From Candidatus Binataceae bacterium (GTDB taxonomy: Bacteria > Desulfobacterota > Binatia > Binatales > Binataceae): a DNA stretch of 64,000 nt. The translations under genes and the position numbers were made by a program. The DNA lies in the NCBI GenBank assembly GCA_035650475.1, contig DASRHP010000001.1, positions 1 through 64,000 of the forward strand, read 5' to 3'. Below are positions 16,384 through 24,552 of this stretch, piece after piece. The notes below the pieces were generated by a model. The model worked only from the letters and a program-made list of their open reading frames with translations, searched no databases and was not told the origin of the DNA. Positions within the stretch are counted from its first letter, which is position 1; each line of letters begins with the position of its first letter.

Positions 16384-16921
16384 AGGACTTCCCCACGATC
16401 GCGACCGAGCTCGCCTGCGGCCCCTTGTCGCCCATCTCCTCGGCGAACCTGACTTCGGTGCCGACCTTGAGGCGGTCGAAGCCGTCGTTGAGCACGCTGT
16501 TGCGGTGGAAATAAATCTCGCGCCCGTCGGCGGTGGTCAGAAAGCCGTAGCCTTCGAGCGGGAAGAGCTGCGAGACGCGCGCGTGCGGCGGCGCCTCGAT
16601 CGTTTTAACGTCGCGCCGCTGCTTGCGCGCGTAGTCCTGCAATTTGCGCCGCGCGGCGTCGAAGGCCGAACGGATCGCGACCGCAAGATCGTCTTCGGCC
16701 TGGCGGTTGACGCTCAGCTCGGCGCCAGGCAGGGTCATATCCACGCGGACCTTGAACGGGCCGCCGCGATGATGGTGGTCGACGGTGCCCTCGACGATCA
16801 CGTGGCATCCGCTGATCCGTTCGTAAAAGCGCTCGAGCATAGCGACCTTCTCGCGGATCTCGGCCTCCGCGGCCGGGGTCAGCGCGAAATCGCGCGCGGT
16901 GATTTGCAATGACCGCTGCAT
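16382..16921 (-). CDS. HPF/RaiA ribosome-hibernation domain fused to a cold-shock domain
   Basis: A 179-aa protein in two parts. Residues ~1-105 are the beta-alpha-beta-beta-beta-alpha fold of hibernation factors (LQITARDFALTPAAEAEIREK, then AVAIRSAFDAARRKL). Residues ~115-179 are a cold-shock domain with RNA-binding motifs YGFLTT and EIYFHRNSVL. The long hibernation-factor C-domain is absent. It probably binds the ribosomal 30S P/A-site region and RNA under stress. I use ATG at 16921, with GAGGGA about 6 nt upstream; a TTG two codons earlier is also possible. It is the last gene after groEL on the minus strand. Confidence 0.85.
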   Translation of the reverse strand: MQRSLQITARDFALTPAAEAEIREKVAMLERFYERISGCHVIVEGTVDHHHRGGPFKVRVDMTLPGAELSVNRQAEDDLAVAIRSAFDAARRKLQDYARKQRRDVKTIEAPPHARVSQLFPLEGYGFLTTADGREIYFHRNSVLNDGFDRLKVGTEVRFAEEMGDKGPQASSVAIVGKS

Positions 16922-16949
16922 CCTCAATCCCTCATTCTATCGCGCGCGC

Positions 16950-18569
16950 TCACATCGCGGCCGCGGGCGGCTTTGCTTCCTTGGGTTCCTCCAGTTCGGT
17001 CAGCGTCGCCTCGCTGAGCAGAAGCAGGCTCGCCACCGAAACCGCGTTCTCCAGCGCGATCCGCACGACCTTGGTGGGATCGATAATCCCGGCCTCGACC
17101 AGGTCAACGAACTCCTTGCGCGCGGCGTCGAAGCCCATGTTGCCCCTGCCCGTGCGCATCTGATGGACCACGACGCCGCCGTCCACGCCGCAGTTCTGCG
17201 CGAGCTGGCGGGTCGGTTCCTCTAGCGCACGCCTGAGAATCTGCACTCCGGTGCGCTCGTCGCCGGGCGGGCATCTGCCCTCTTCGGCTTCGAGCGCGTC
17301 GATCGCGCGCAGCATTGCGAGACCGCCGCCGGGGATGATGCCCTCGGCCACCGCTGCCTTGGTCGCGCTGATCGCGTCCTCGAAGGCTTCCTTGCGGCTC
17401 TTCATCTCGGCCTCCGAAGGCGCGCCGACGCGGATTACCGCCACCCCGCCCGAGAGCTTGGCCAGCCGCTCCTGGAGCTTCTCGCGGTCGTAGTCGGAGG
17501 TGGTCTTGTCGATAAGCTGGCGGAGCTGCTGCTTGCGCCCCTCGATCATCGCCTTGTCTCCGAGGCCGCCGATAAGCTTGGTTGATTCGCGATCGACGAC
17601 CACGCGGCGCGCCTTGCCCAGGTGAGAGAGGTCAATCGATTCGAGCTTCAGCCCGAGCTCCTCGGAAACCACGTGCCCGCCGGTCAGGATCGCGATGTCC
17701 TCGAGCATCTCGCGCCGGCGGTCGCCGAAGCCTGGCGCCTTGACCGCCACGCAGCGCAGCGCCCCGCGCAGCTTGTTGACCAGCAGCGTGGCCAACGCCT
17801 CGCCCTCGATATCCTCGGCGATCACAAGCAGGGCGCGGCCGGCCTGGACGATCTGCTCGAGCAGCGGCACCAGGTCCTTCATCACCGCGATCTTGCGGTT
17901 GGTGATCAGGATCGACGCGTCCTCAAGCACCGCCTCCATCTTGTCCGGGTCGGTGACGAAATAGGGCGAGACGTAGCCGCGGTCGAACTGGAGGCCCTCG
18001 ACCACGTCGAGGTTGGTTTCGGTGGTCTTGGATTCCTCGACCGAGATCACGCCTTCGCCGCCGACCTTCTCGATCGCGTCAGCGACCAACTCGCCCATCG
18101 CGGGCTCGTTATGGGCCGAGATGGTGGCGACCTGGGCCTTTTCGAGCCGGCTTTTGACCGGCCGCGAGAGCGCGCGCAGACTGTCCACCGCGACCTTGGC
18201 CGCATGGTCGAGGCCGTGCTTGATATCGATCGCGCTGGCGCCGGCGACCACGTTGCGCACGCCGTCGGCGAAGATTGTTTCGGCCAGGATCGCCGAGGTG
18301 CTGGTGCCGTCGCCCACCGCGTCGCCAGTGCGCTCGGCGGCTTGGCGGATCATCTGCGCGCCCAGGTTTTCGATCGCGTCCTTGAGGTTGACCTCTTTGG
18401 CGATCGTGACCCCGTCGTTGCACACAAGCGGCGGGCCATACGAACGCTGGATCAGCACGCACTTGGACTTGGGGCCGAGCGTGACCCGGATCGCGTCTGC
18501 CAGCGCCCTGGCGCCGCGCAACAGTTTCTCGCGCGCCTCCGAGCTGAAGAGCAACTGCGTGTGTTCCAT
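16950..18569 (-). CDS. groL: divergent 60-kDa chaperonin (GroEL family)
   Basis: A 539-aa GroEL-family protein with ATP-site motifs and the signature region AAVAEGIIPGGGLAML, APGFGDRR and the FEDAISATKAA catalytic Asp. Departures from canonical GroEL are visible: TLGPKSKCVLI instead of TLGPKGRNVVL, GDGTSTSAILAE instead of GDGTTTATVLA, and a Pro/Ala tail (KEAKPPAAAM) instead of the GGM repeat. There is no groES beside it and no CIRCE operator in the short upstream gap. This looks like an accessory, stress-type paralogue, with the main groESL probably elsewhere. ATG at 18569, 15 nt after the CxxC gene, in a heat/stress cluster. Confidence 0.92.
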   Translation of the reverse strand: MEHTQLLFSSEAREKLLRGARALADAIRVTLGPKSKCVLIQRSYGPPLVCNDGVTIAKEVNLKDAIENLGAQMIRQAAERTGDAVGDGTSTSAILAETIFADGVRNVVAGASAIDIKHGLDHAAKVAVDSLRALSRPVKSRLEKAQVATISAHNEPAMGELVADAIEKVGGEGVISVEESKTTETNLDVVEGLQFDRGYVSPYFVTDPDKMEAVLEDASILITNRKIAVMKDLVPLLEQIVQAGRALLVIAEDIEGEALATLLVNKLRGALRCVAVKAPGFGDRRREMLEDIAILTGGHVVSEELGLKLESIDLSHLGKARRVVVDRESTKLIGGLGDKAMIEGRKQQLRQLIDKTTSDYDREKLQERLAKLSGGVAVIRVGAPSEAEMKSRKEAFEDAISATKAAVAEGIIPGGGLAMLRAIDALEAEEGRCPPGDERTGVQILRRALEEPTRQLAQNCGVDGGVVVHQMRTGRGNMGFDAARKEFVDLVEAGIIDPTKVVRIALENAVSVASLLLLSEATLTELEEPKEAKPPAAAM

Positions 18570-18584
18570 CGAGGCGTCTCCGCG

Positions 18585-18836
18585 CTAGCGCAGTTCGCGC
18601 TCCTCTATCAGCCGCTCGTAGCAGGCCTCGCAAAGCGGCGTCATTTCGCCCGCCTCTTCGAGCACCGCGACGACCTCGGCGGCTGGCTCTTCGGCCGCCT
18701 TGGTGCGCGCAAAGGCGGCCGCGCACGGAGCGCACCGAAAGGCCCGCCCGGCGCGCTTCTCGTAGTCGCGGGCGAGCTCGGCCTGTTCGATGTCGCTTAG
18801 GCCGTCGAGCAGCACGAAGTTGGAGTTGGCAGCCAT
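18585..18836 (-). CDS. small double-CxxC (zinc-ribbon-like) protein
   Basis: An 83-aa protein of unknown function. It carries two CxxC pairs (C35/C38 and C69/C72) spaced like a zinc ribbon, with an acidic linker between them. No signal peptide. ATG at 18836 follows a clear AGGAG. It is embedded between the GYD and GroEL genes on the same strand, so it is likely to be co-expressed with chaperones. A redox- or zinc-sensing accessory role is only a guess. Confidence 0.65.
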   Translation of the reverse strand: MAANSNFVLLDGLSDIEQAELARDYEKRAGRAFRCAPCAAAFARTKAAEEPAAEVVAVLEEAGEMTPLCEACYERLIEERELR

Positions 18837-18876
18837 CTGAGTCTCCTGCTCTGATTGCCTGATCCTGACGCCACGC

Positions 18877-19179
18877 CTAGACCTTCAGCCCCTGCGCCAT
18901 GCGCAGGAAGCGTTCCCACGGCGTGGCCACCCAGGTCTCGGTCGAGGCGTGGCCGATTGACCTGACGAGCAGCGCCACTTTGGTCGCGGTCTCGGTGTCA
19001 GGCGCTTCGAAGATGTCAAGGTAGTCGCATCGCCCGAGCACGGCGTAATTGCCCACCCACTTCACGTTCGGGCATTCCTCGCGGATGCGCTCCTCGACCT
19101 TGGCGTTGAGCTTTTCCACCGTCCCATGGCGCGCGAGCGCCTCGGGCGAAAGCCTGGTCAGCATCACGTAAGTTCCCAT
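18877..19179 (-). CDS. GYD-domain protein
   Basis: A 100-aa protein of the GYD family, a small ferredoxin-like alpha/beta domain with no settled function. Typical stretches are YVMLTRLSPEAL at the start and YLDIFEAPDTETA in the middle; the usual G-x-Y-D here reads GRCDYLD. ATG at 19179 is preceded by a GGGAG ribosome site. It sits between hsp20 and the CxxC gene and may be part of the same stress transcript. Confidence 0.75.
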   Translation of the reverse strand: MGTYVMLTRLSPEALARHGTVEKLNAKVEERIREECPNVKWVGNYAVLGRCDYLDIFEAPDTETATKVALLVRSIGHASTETWVATPWERFLRMAQGLKV

Positions 19180-19241
19180 CGTCGCAACTCCCTGGATTTT
19201 TGCGCCGGCCCAGAACCCGAGGCGCTCGCTGCGCGGCCGGT

Positions 19242-19685
19242 CTAGTGCTTTTCGGCTTCCAGCGGAATTTTCTTGGCGACCGCCTCCTTGGCCATCGGTA
19301 TCGAGATCTCGACCACGCCGTTCTCGAATTTGGCCTTAACCTTGTCGGTCTCGACACCCTCGGGCAGGGTCATGCGGCGCTCGAAGGCCCCGTAGGAGAT
19401 CTCGCGGCGGAAGTAGTGCTCTTTCTTGACCTCCTTCTTGTCCTTGCGCTCGCCCTTGATGGTCAGGACATTGCCCAGCACGCTGAGCTCGAGGTCCTTG
19501 GGGTCGAGGCCCGGGACGTCCGCGCGGACGATCAGGTTGCCGTCCTTGACGAAACTCTCGACCGGCACCGTCAACTGCTCTTCACCGTTCTCGAAATCCT
19601 CGAACAGACGGGGGAAGCGCAACTCGAAGTCACGCGCCCATCGCTCGAGCTCGCGGAACGGTTTCCACGGCATCAGTGCTCCCAT
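19242..19685 (-). CDS. Hsp20/alpha-crystallin small heat-shock protein
   Basis: A 147-aa small heat-shock chaperone that holds unfolding proteins in large oligomers without ATP. The alpha-crystallin domain spans about residues 40-135: VPVESFVKDGNLIVRADVPG, then the PEGV and ENGVVEISIPM elements; the conserved GVL position reads GVV. The C-terminal KKIPLEA carries the I/V-x-I/V-type anchor (IPL). ATG at 19685 has TAAGGAGTAAGG upstream. It is the first gene of the minus-strand stress cluster. Confidence 0.9.
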   Translation of the reverse strand: MGALMPWKPFRELERWARDFELRFPRLFEDFENGEEQLTVPVESFVKDGNLIVRADVPGLDPKDLELSVLGNVLTIKGERKDKKEVKKEHYFRREISYGAFERRMTLPEGVETDKVKAKFENGVVEISIPMAKEAVAKKIPLEAEKH

Positions 19686-19762
19686 TTTCCTTACTCCTTA
19701 TGTCGGTTTTGCCAGATGGCACGCCGGCCACCGGCCGATCGGACCTAAAGCAAAGAGCGCAC

Positions 19763-19780
19763 CATCAAAAATAATTGATG
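19763..19780. promoter_or_regulatory. inverted repeat in the hsp20/dksA divergent region
   Basis: A perfect 6-bp inverted repeat CATCAA-N6-TTGATG lies in an A/T-rich stretch of an otherwise GC-rich intergenic region, about 80 nt upstream of hsp20. On the minus strand a possible -35 (CTTGAA) lies just upstream, with TATTTT overlapping the repeat. It could be an operator overlapping the hsp20 promoter. It does not match CIRCE. Confidence 0.35.
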
Positions 19781-19935
19781 CTCCGGTAGTTCAAGTGGGT
19801 ATTCCTGGCTCCCACTGGGGCAGCGATGTCTCAAGAGATGTCGCCGAATGACCCATGCGAGCGTTGCCCAAATCTCCACGATTGATGGCGCGCCTCTTGC
19901 GTCGATTATTTCGCGGAAAAGGGGACACGAAGACG

Positions 19936-20505
19936 ATGCCAACAGATTCTGACCGCGAGCGGGTCGAAAAGCTCAAAACCATCCTTGCCAAGGAGAGAAA
20001 CCGAGCGCTTGCGCGCGTACGCGAGTACCGCCGCGACCAGGACGATGAGGCGATTCCGCCGCCCGCCGACGAGCTCGACGCCGCCCGAAGCCTGGCCGAA
20101 GTCGAAACCCATGCCAGCCTGATCGAGCAGGCGGAATTTCGGATCAAGCAGATAGACGACGCGATGCTTCGCCTAGAGCAGGGACGCTACGGCGTATGCG
20201 AGGATTGTGGAACCGAAATCGCGCTCAAGCGTCTGGAGGCCCTGCCCTTTGCCACCCGTTGCGTGGATTGTCAGACCAAGCGGAATCGGACGCGCCGCGG
20301 CGAGGGCGGCATGATCGAACCGTTCGACCGCCAGTGGGAGATACCGACCGAGGTGGACGAAACCACCGAGGGCTCACGTGACGAGTTCGTTCGCCTGCCC
20401 GAAGAGGAGCTGATCGTCCATCGCGAGGAGCCGCTCGGCCCCGAAGAGGGGGAACTCGAAAGGCCCCCCGCGATAACCTCGCGCCGGCCCGGGCGCCGGC
20501 GCTAA
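19936..20505 (+). CDS. DksA/TraR-family zinc-finger protein (first of two)
   Basis: A 189-aa protein with a coiled-coil followed by the C4 zinc finger CEDCG...CVDC of DksA/TraR. The coiled-coil tip carries D45ELD48A (DxxDxA), which in DksA reaches the RNA polymerase active site, so a transcription role with or without ppGpp is plausible. An acidic tail of ~60 residues after the finger is unusual. I start at ATG 19936 because the coiled-coil begins there; in-frame ATGs at 19855 and 19885 would add Arg-rich sequence without a good ribosome site. Divergent from hsp20. Confidence 0.78.
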   Translation: MPTDSDRERVEKLKTILAKERNRALARVREYRRDQDDEAIPPPADELDAARSLAEVETHASLIEQAEFRIKQIDDAMLRLEQGRYGVCEDCGTEIALKRLEALPFATRCVDCQTKRNRTRRGEGGMIEPFDRQWEIPTEVDETTEGSRDEFVRLPEEELIVHREEPLGPEEGELERPPAITSRRPGRRR

Positions 20506-20537
20506 GAGCTTGTGCGTCCAGCACTTGGAGGATCGTC

Positions 20538-20828
20538 GTGCGCCTGAACATTCCTGCGAACCTGGCCTTGGCCGCTGCGGCCTGGGTTCTGCTTGCTCCG
20601 CCTCACACTAGCGGCACGCATGCTCCGCTCAACCAGTGGTCGCGCGTCGGAACCTACGAGACCCAGGCCGCCTGCGAGCATGAGAAAAAGCTCTGGCGCT
20701 CGGGCACGCACCGCATCAAGGAAAATCCCGGCGAGCTACGCGAAGGCGACGTCTACGGCAAGATCGCGCCGGAATCGATGGTGTGCGTGAGCGACGACGA
20801 CCCCCGGCTCAAGCGGGCGTCGCGCTAG
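20538..20828 (+). CDS. small exported protein of unknown function
   Basis: A 96-aa protein with a signal-like N-terminus (NLALAAAAWVLLAPP) and a short mature part with two Cys (QAACEHE and MVCVSD) that could pair. The segment WSRVGTYETQAACEHEKKLW resembles small periplasmic proteins that carry a Cys-containing helix, but I cannot name a family. GTG start at 20538 with GGAGG about 6 nt upstream. It follows the DksA-like gene by 32 nt and is convergent with the next operon. Confidence 0.6.
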   Translation: MRLNIPANLALAAAAWVLLAPPHTSGTHAPLNQWSRVGTYETQAACEHEKKLWRSGTHRIKENPGELREGDVYGKIAPESMVCVSDDDPRLKRASR

Positions 20829-20835
20829 AGCCGCC

Positions 20836-23226
20836 TCAGTACAGCAGGTATTCCGCGCGGAGCGCGCGAAAGCGTTCGAGCGAGGACTGCCAGCGCTGTT
20901 CGATCGCGCGCGGGTCTTCGCCCTCCTTGATCGCGTTCACCACCCATCGCGCGCCGATCATCCCGAGCGTCCGGTCCAGTTGAAATCTATCAGGATAAAG
21001 GCGCCTGAGCGCGGCGGCTAGTTCGATCCCCAACTCGGGCGAGTTGAGCCGCTCGCGATCGATGAGCACGATGCGCGCGCCGTGACACTGACGCCCGCGG
21101 TAGGGAGGCTGCGCGGGAATAAATTCGGCCGCCGCGAAGCGCACGCCGGCAATTTTCCGCCGGTTGAGATAGGCGGCCATTCGTTCGGCGTCGATCCACG
21201 GCGCGCCGACCAGCTCGAACGGTGCGTCGGTGCCGCGCCCGACGCTGATGTTCGCGCCCTCCACCATCGCGACGCCCGGATAAAGCACAGCCTCGTCGAG
21301 TGTGCGCAGGTTGGGCGACGGGGAATGCCAACGCAGCCCGGTCTCGTCGAACCATTGACTGCGCCGGTAGCCGCGCATCGGGATTACGTGCAGGTCGGCG
21401 CCGATCCTGTTCTCGGCGTTGAACATGCGAGCCAATTCACCAATCGTCATTCCGTGCCGGGTTGGCAGCGGGAAGTAGCCGGTGAACGATTTCAGCGCGG
21501 CATCCATCACCGGCCCTTCGACGACGGCGGCGGTAATCGGGTTGGGCCGATCCAGCACGTAAAACGGGACGCGTTTGCGCGCTGCCGCTTCCATCGCATA
21601 GGCCATCGTCGTCGCGTAGGTGTAGAAGCGCGCGCCTGAGTCCTGCACGTCGAACACCAGCGCGTCGAGGCCGTCGAGCATCGCGGCCGGCGGCCGCGTA
21701 CGCGGGCCGTAGAGGCTCAGCACCGGCAGCCCGGCCGCCCAATAGCGCCCCGAAGAAATCTCGCCGTCGAGGTCAGCGTAAAAACCATGCTCGGGACTGA
21801 AGACCGCCGCCAGCCTGACGGCGGGTGCGCCGCGCAACAATTCGACAACGTCCTTGCCCTCTGAATCGACGCTGGCCTGGTTGGTGATTACGCCGACGCG
21901 CATCCCGCGCAGGGATGCGAGGCCGTTGGCGGCCAACACGTCCGCGCCCGTGGCAACCACTCGCGGCGCGGCCGGGCGTATCGGTGCCCCGGCCAGGAAG
22001 CGCTTAAGCGAGGGCTGGTCGGCGGCGACCTGCGCCTCGCTGCGCGGACCCAGCGCGTCGGCAACGAGCGCGAGCACCGCCTCTCGCAGCGCGCCGGCAT
22101 CTCCCCTGCCGTCGGGATAGACGCGGCTGGTCAGGATAATCACGAACGTCCGCGCCGACGGGTCGATGCGTATCAGCGTCCCGGTGAAGCCGGTGTGGCC
22201 GTAGCTGCCCAGCGGCGCGAGCGCGTGGCGATTCGACGCCAGCGGGGCGTAGAGATCCCATCCGAGCCCGCGCAGCCGCGCCCCGCTTGTCGGCGACTCG
22301 GGCGAGGTCATCGCAGCGACCGTCGCGGGTTCGAGAATGCGCACGCCACCGAGGGTGCCACCGCCTAGTAGCATCCGCGCGAAAATCGCCAGGTCATCGG
22401 CGGTCGAGAACAGCCCGGCGTCACCCGCCACACCGCCCATCCGGTAGGCGGTAGGGTCGTGCACTTCACCCCGGCGAAGCACCCCGCTGATAACCTCGGT
22501 GGGCGCGACGCGCGCGAGCTTCGCCGGGGGCGGCCGGAAGCCGGTGTCACGCATCGCGAGCGGGCCGAAAATATGCCGCGCGCAGTAGCGATCGAGCGGT
22601 TCGCCGGAGACGCGGCGCACGATCGCACCGAGCGCCTCGAAATTGATGTCGCTGTAAATGTAGGCGGTACCAGGCGCGCGGATCGGATGAACTGCCGCCA
22701 CTCTCTCGATCGCCGCGCGATACCCGGACCATTTGCGGCCGAGGTCGAGGTCGGGAGGGAGGCCCGAGTAATGGGTCAGCAACTCGCGCAGCGTGATCCT
22801 CTGCTTGCCGTTGACGGCAAAGGCCGGCCAGTAGCGCGCGGCGGGCGCGTCGAGCTCGAGTTTGCCGCGCTCGACGAGTTGCATCACCGCCGTCGTTGTC
22901 GCGACCACCTTGGTGAGCGAGGCAAGGTCGAAAATAGCGTCGGGCCGCATCGGCGCCGGATGCGCACCGAGCACGAGATGGCCAAAGGCCCGGCGATAGA
23001 CAACGCCGCGGTCGTTGCCGATCAGGATAACCGCGCCGGGGATATGGCCGCTTTGAATTTCGCTGCGCGCGACGTCGGCGATCGATGCGAGCGCCGCCGG
23101 CGTAAGCGCCGTAGGCGACGGAGCGGGAGCGCTGACTTCGGCGGCGAGCGCCTTCGCTGGCGGCGACTGCACCAGCACAAGCGCCAGCGCTGCGGTTGTC
23201 AGTTTTGCCCTGAGACGGGTCGGCAT
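20836..23226 (-). CDS. secreted serine beta-lactamase-type hydrolase fused to NamZ-type (DUF1343) exo-muramidase
   Basis: A 796-aa exported fusion. After a signal peptide (about 1-28) comes a class C beta-lactamase/esterase-type domain (~40-410): SLTK for the nucleophile, YSDINFEALG as the Tyr motif and GHTGFTGT as the third motif. The second part (~430-790) is DUF1343/NamZ: VGVITNQASVDSEGKD, FSPEHGFY, FDVQDSGARFYTY, RPNPI and VEGANISVGRGT. NamZ enzymes release N-acetylmuramic acid from peptidoglycan fragments; the first domain may cut a linked amide or ester. Such fusions are known in several phyla. Last gene of a three-gene secreted operon, 20 nt after the DUF4015 gene. Confidence 0.88.
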   Translation of the reverse strand: MPTRLRAKLTTAALALVLVQSPPAKALAAEVSAPAPSPTALTPAALASIADVARSEIQSGHIPGAVILIGNDRGVVYRRAFGHLVLGAHPAPMRPDAIFDLASLTKVVATTTAVMQLVERGKLELDAPAARYWPAFAVNGKQRITLRELLTHYSGLPPDLDLGRKWSGYRAAIERVAAVHPIRAPGTAYIYSDINFEALGAIVRRVSGEPLDRYCARHIFGPLAMRDTGFRPPPAKLARVAPTEVISGVLRRGEVHDPTAYRMGGVAGDAGLFSTADDLAIFARMLLGGGTLGGVRILEPATVAAMTSPESPTSGARLRGLGWDLYAPLASNRHALAPLGSYGHTGFTGTLIRIDPSARTFVIILTSRVYPDGRGDAGALREAVLALVADALGPRSEAQVAADQPSLKRFLAGAPIRPAAPRVVATGADVLAANGLASLRGMRVGVITNQASVDSEGKDVVELLRGAPAVRLAAVFSPEHGFYADLDGEISSGRYWAAGLPVLSLYGPRTRPPAAMLDGLDALVFDVQDSGARFYTYATTMAYAMEAAARKRVPFYVLDRPNPITAAVVEGPVMDAALKSFTGYFPLPTRHGMTIGELARMFNAENRIGADLHVIPMRGYRRSQWFDETGLRWHSPSPNLRTLDEAVLYPGVAMVEGANISVGRGTDAPFELVGAPWIDAERMAAYLNRRKIAGVRFAAAEFIPAQPPYRGRQCHGARIVLIDRERLNSPELGIELAAALRRLYPDRFQLDRTLGMIGARWVVNAIKEGEDPRAIEQRWQSSLERFRALRAEYLLY

Positions 23227-23246
23227 CCCTGCTTCACGCCGGCCTT

Positions 23247-24530
23247 CTAAGGTCGTCTGAGCTTCAGGCCCGCCTCAGAATAGCGATTATTCGGGTTCCA
23301 AAGCATCCACCCGTCGGCGCCGGCCCGCTCCGCGGCATCGATCTGCTTGCGGATTTCGACCCCACCGAATTGCTGCCGGCTAAAGGCGTAGTCGCGGAAG
23401 GCCTGAATCCACGGGCGGAAGCGCACTGCCGGCACGCCCGTGCGCTCGATGGCGCGCATCAGCGACAGATGCACGATTTCATACGGATGCTGGACGGGAT
23501 TGCGATAGCCCGGGATGCCGAACTGGAAGCCCGACGGGTAGAGCATCGGACATACGTAATCGGCGATACCCACGACGTTGGGCAGCATCTGCCCAATCTT
23601 GGTGTCGTCGAGATTCCAGATCACGTAGCCGAAGATGTCGACGCCGAGAAAAACGTTGTATGGCACGAGCGCGCGGCGCGCGGCGCTCAGAAAGCCATCG
23701 ATCGCGCTGACCCGGTTCGCCAGCGTCCACGGCCGCTGGTAGCGCAGCCCGCGCGCGTCGGGCAGGCGCACGTAGTCGAACTGGATTTCGTCGAAGCCGG
23801 CCCTGGCCGCCTCGACCGCCACCGCGATGTTATAGTCCCAAACCTCCTTGCTGAAGGGATCCGCCCACGCAAGGTGCTCGCGGTCGTGGTAGATTCCGCC
23901 GCCGGCGTAACGGACGGCGAGGTCGGGCCGCGCGGTCGCGAGTGGATTGTCCTTGAACACCACGATGCGCGCGATCGTGTAGATACCTTGGTCGTGCAGG
24001 CCCTTCACCAGCCCCGGCAGGTCGGCGATGGTGATAACGCTCTGCGCGCCGACCTGCGATGCGAGCGGAATCGCGCTGCGGTAGGCGATCATCCCGCGGT
24101 CGCCCTTGACGTCGATCACTAGCGCGTTCAGCTCGGTGCTGCGGATAAGCGCGAGCGCCGACTCCCGCAGCGTGCGGCTGCCGATCCCGTAGAACGAAAG
24201 ATAGAGCGCCTTGGGCCTGAAGTAGTCGAGTGCGACCTGATTGTCGGTCGCGGCAAGGCTGCTTATGGGGATCTGCTTGCGCCGATGGCCGTAGGCACGC
24301 ACGCCCAGCACGCGGCCCTCGCCCCGGATGTGAAACATCCCGTTGTCGTCGGCGCGCACCACCGTATCGCCCAGGGTCACGAAGGCGCCGGTGAGCGGTT
24401 CGCCGGTGGTCGAGCCGATCACCCTGCCGCTGATGTCCGCGGCGAGCGCGCATCGCGCGGCGAGTGCGAGCATGCCCATCACGAGCGAGCCCATAACGAT
24501 CACGCATAGAGGCCATTTCGGAATGCTCAT
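23247..24530 (-). CDS. DUF4015-type putative glycoside hydrolase
   Basis: A 427-aa exported protein. A signal/anchor segment (8-30) is followed by a short carboxypeptidase-regulatory-like beta-domain (ISGRVIGSTTGEPLTGAFV) and then a TIM-barrel of the putative glycosyl hydrolase family PF13200. Seen are LVIDVKGDRGMIAY, YTIARIVVFKD, GFDEIQFDYVRLPD and GVDIFGYVIWN; the Asp residues of the last two are likely catalytic or substrate-binding. Substrate unknown, presumably a surface polysaccharide or peptidoglycan. It lies 22 nt after the deacetylase gene and 20 nt before the NamZ fusion. Confidence 0.8.
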   Translation of the reverse strand: MSIPKWPLCVIVMGSLVMGMLALAARCALAADISGRVIGSTTGEPLTGAFVTLGDTVVRADDNGMFHIRGEGRVLGVRAYGHRRKQIPISSLAATDNQVALDYFRPKALYLSFYGIGSRTLRESALALIRSTELNALVIDVKGDRGMIAYRSAIPLASQVGAQSVITIADLPGLVKGLHDQGIYTIARIVVFKDNPLATARPDLAVRYAGGGIYHDREHLAWADPFSKEVWDYNIAVAVEAARAGFDEIQFDYVRLPDARGLRYQRPWTLANRVSAIDGFLSAARRALVPYNVFLGVDIFGYVIWNLDDTKIGQMLPNVVGIADYVCPMLYPSGFQFGIPGYRNPVQHPYEIVHLSLMRAIERTGVPAVRFRPWIQAFRDYAFSRQQFGGVEIRKQIDAAERAGADGWMLWNPNNRYSEAGLKLRRP

Positions 24531-24552
24531 CGGTGCACTTGGCTGTCGGCCA

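Noticed and set aside
18837-18876. CIRCE/HrcA operator for the GroEL gene
   Set aside because: No TTAGCACTC-N9-GAGTGCTAA-like sequence is present in this gap or in the hsp20 upstream region.
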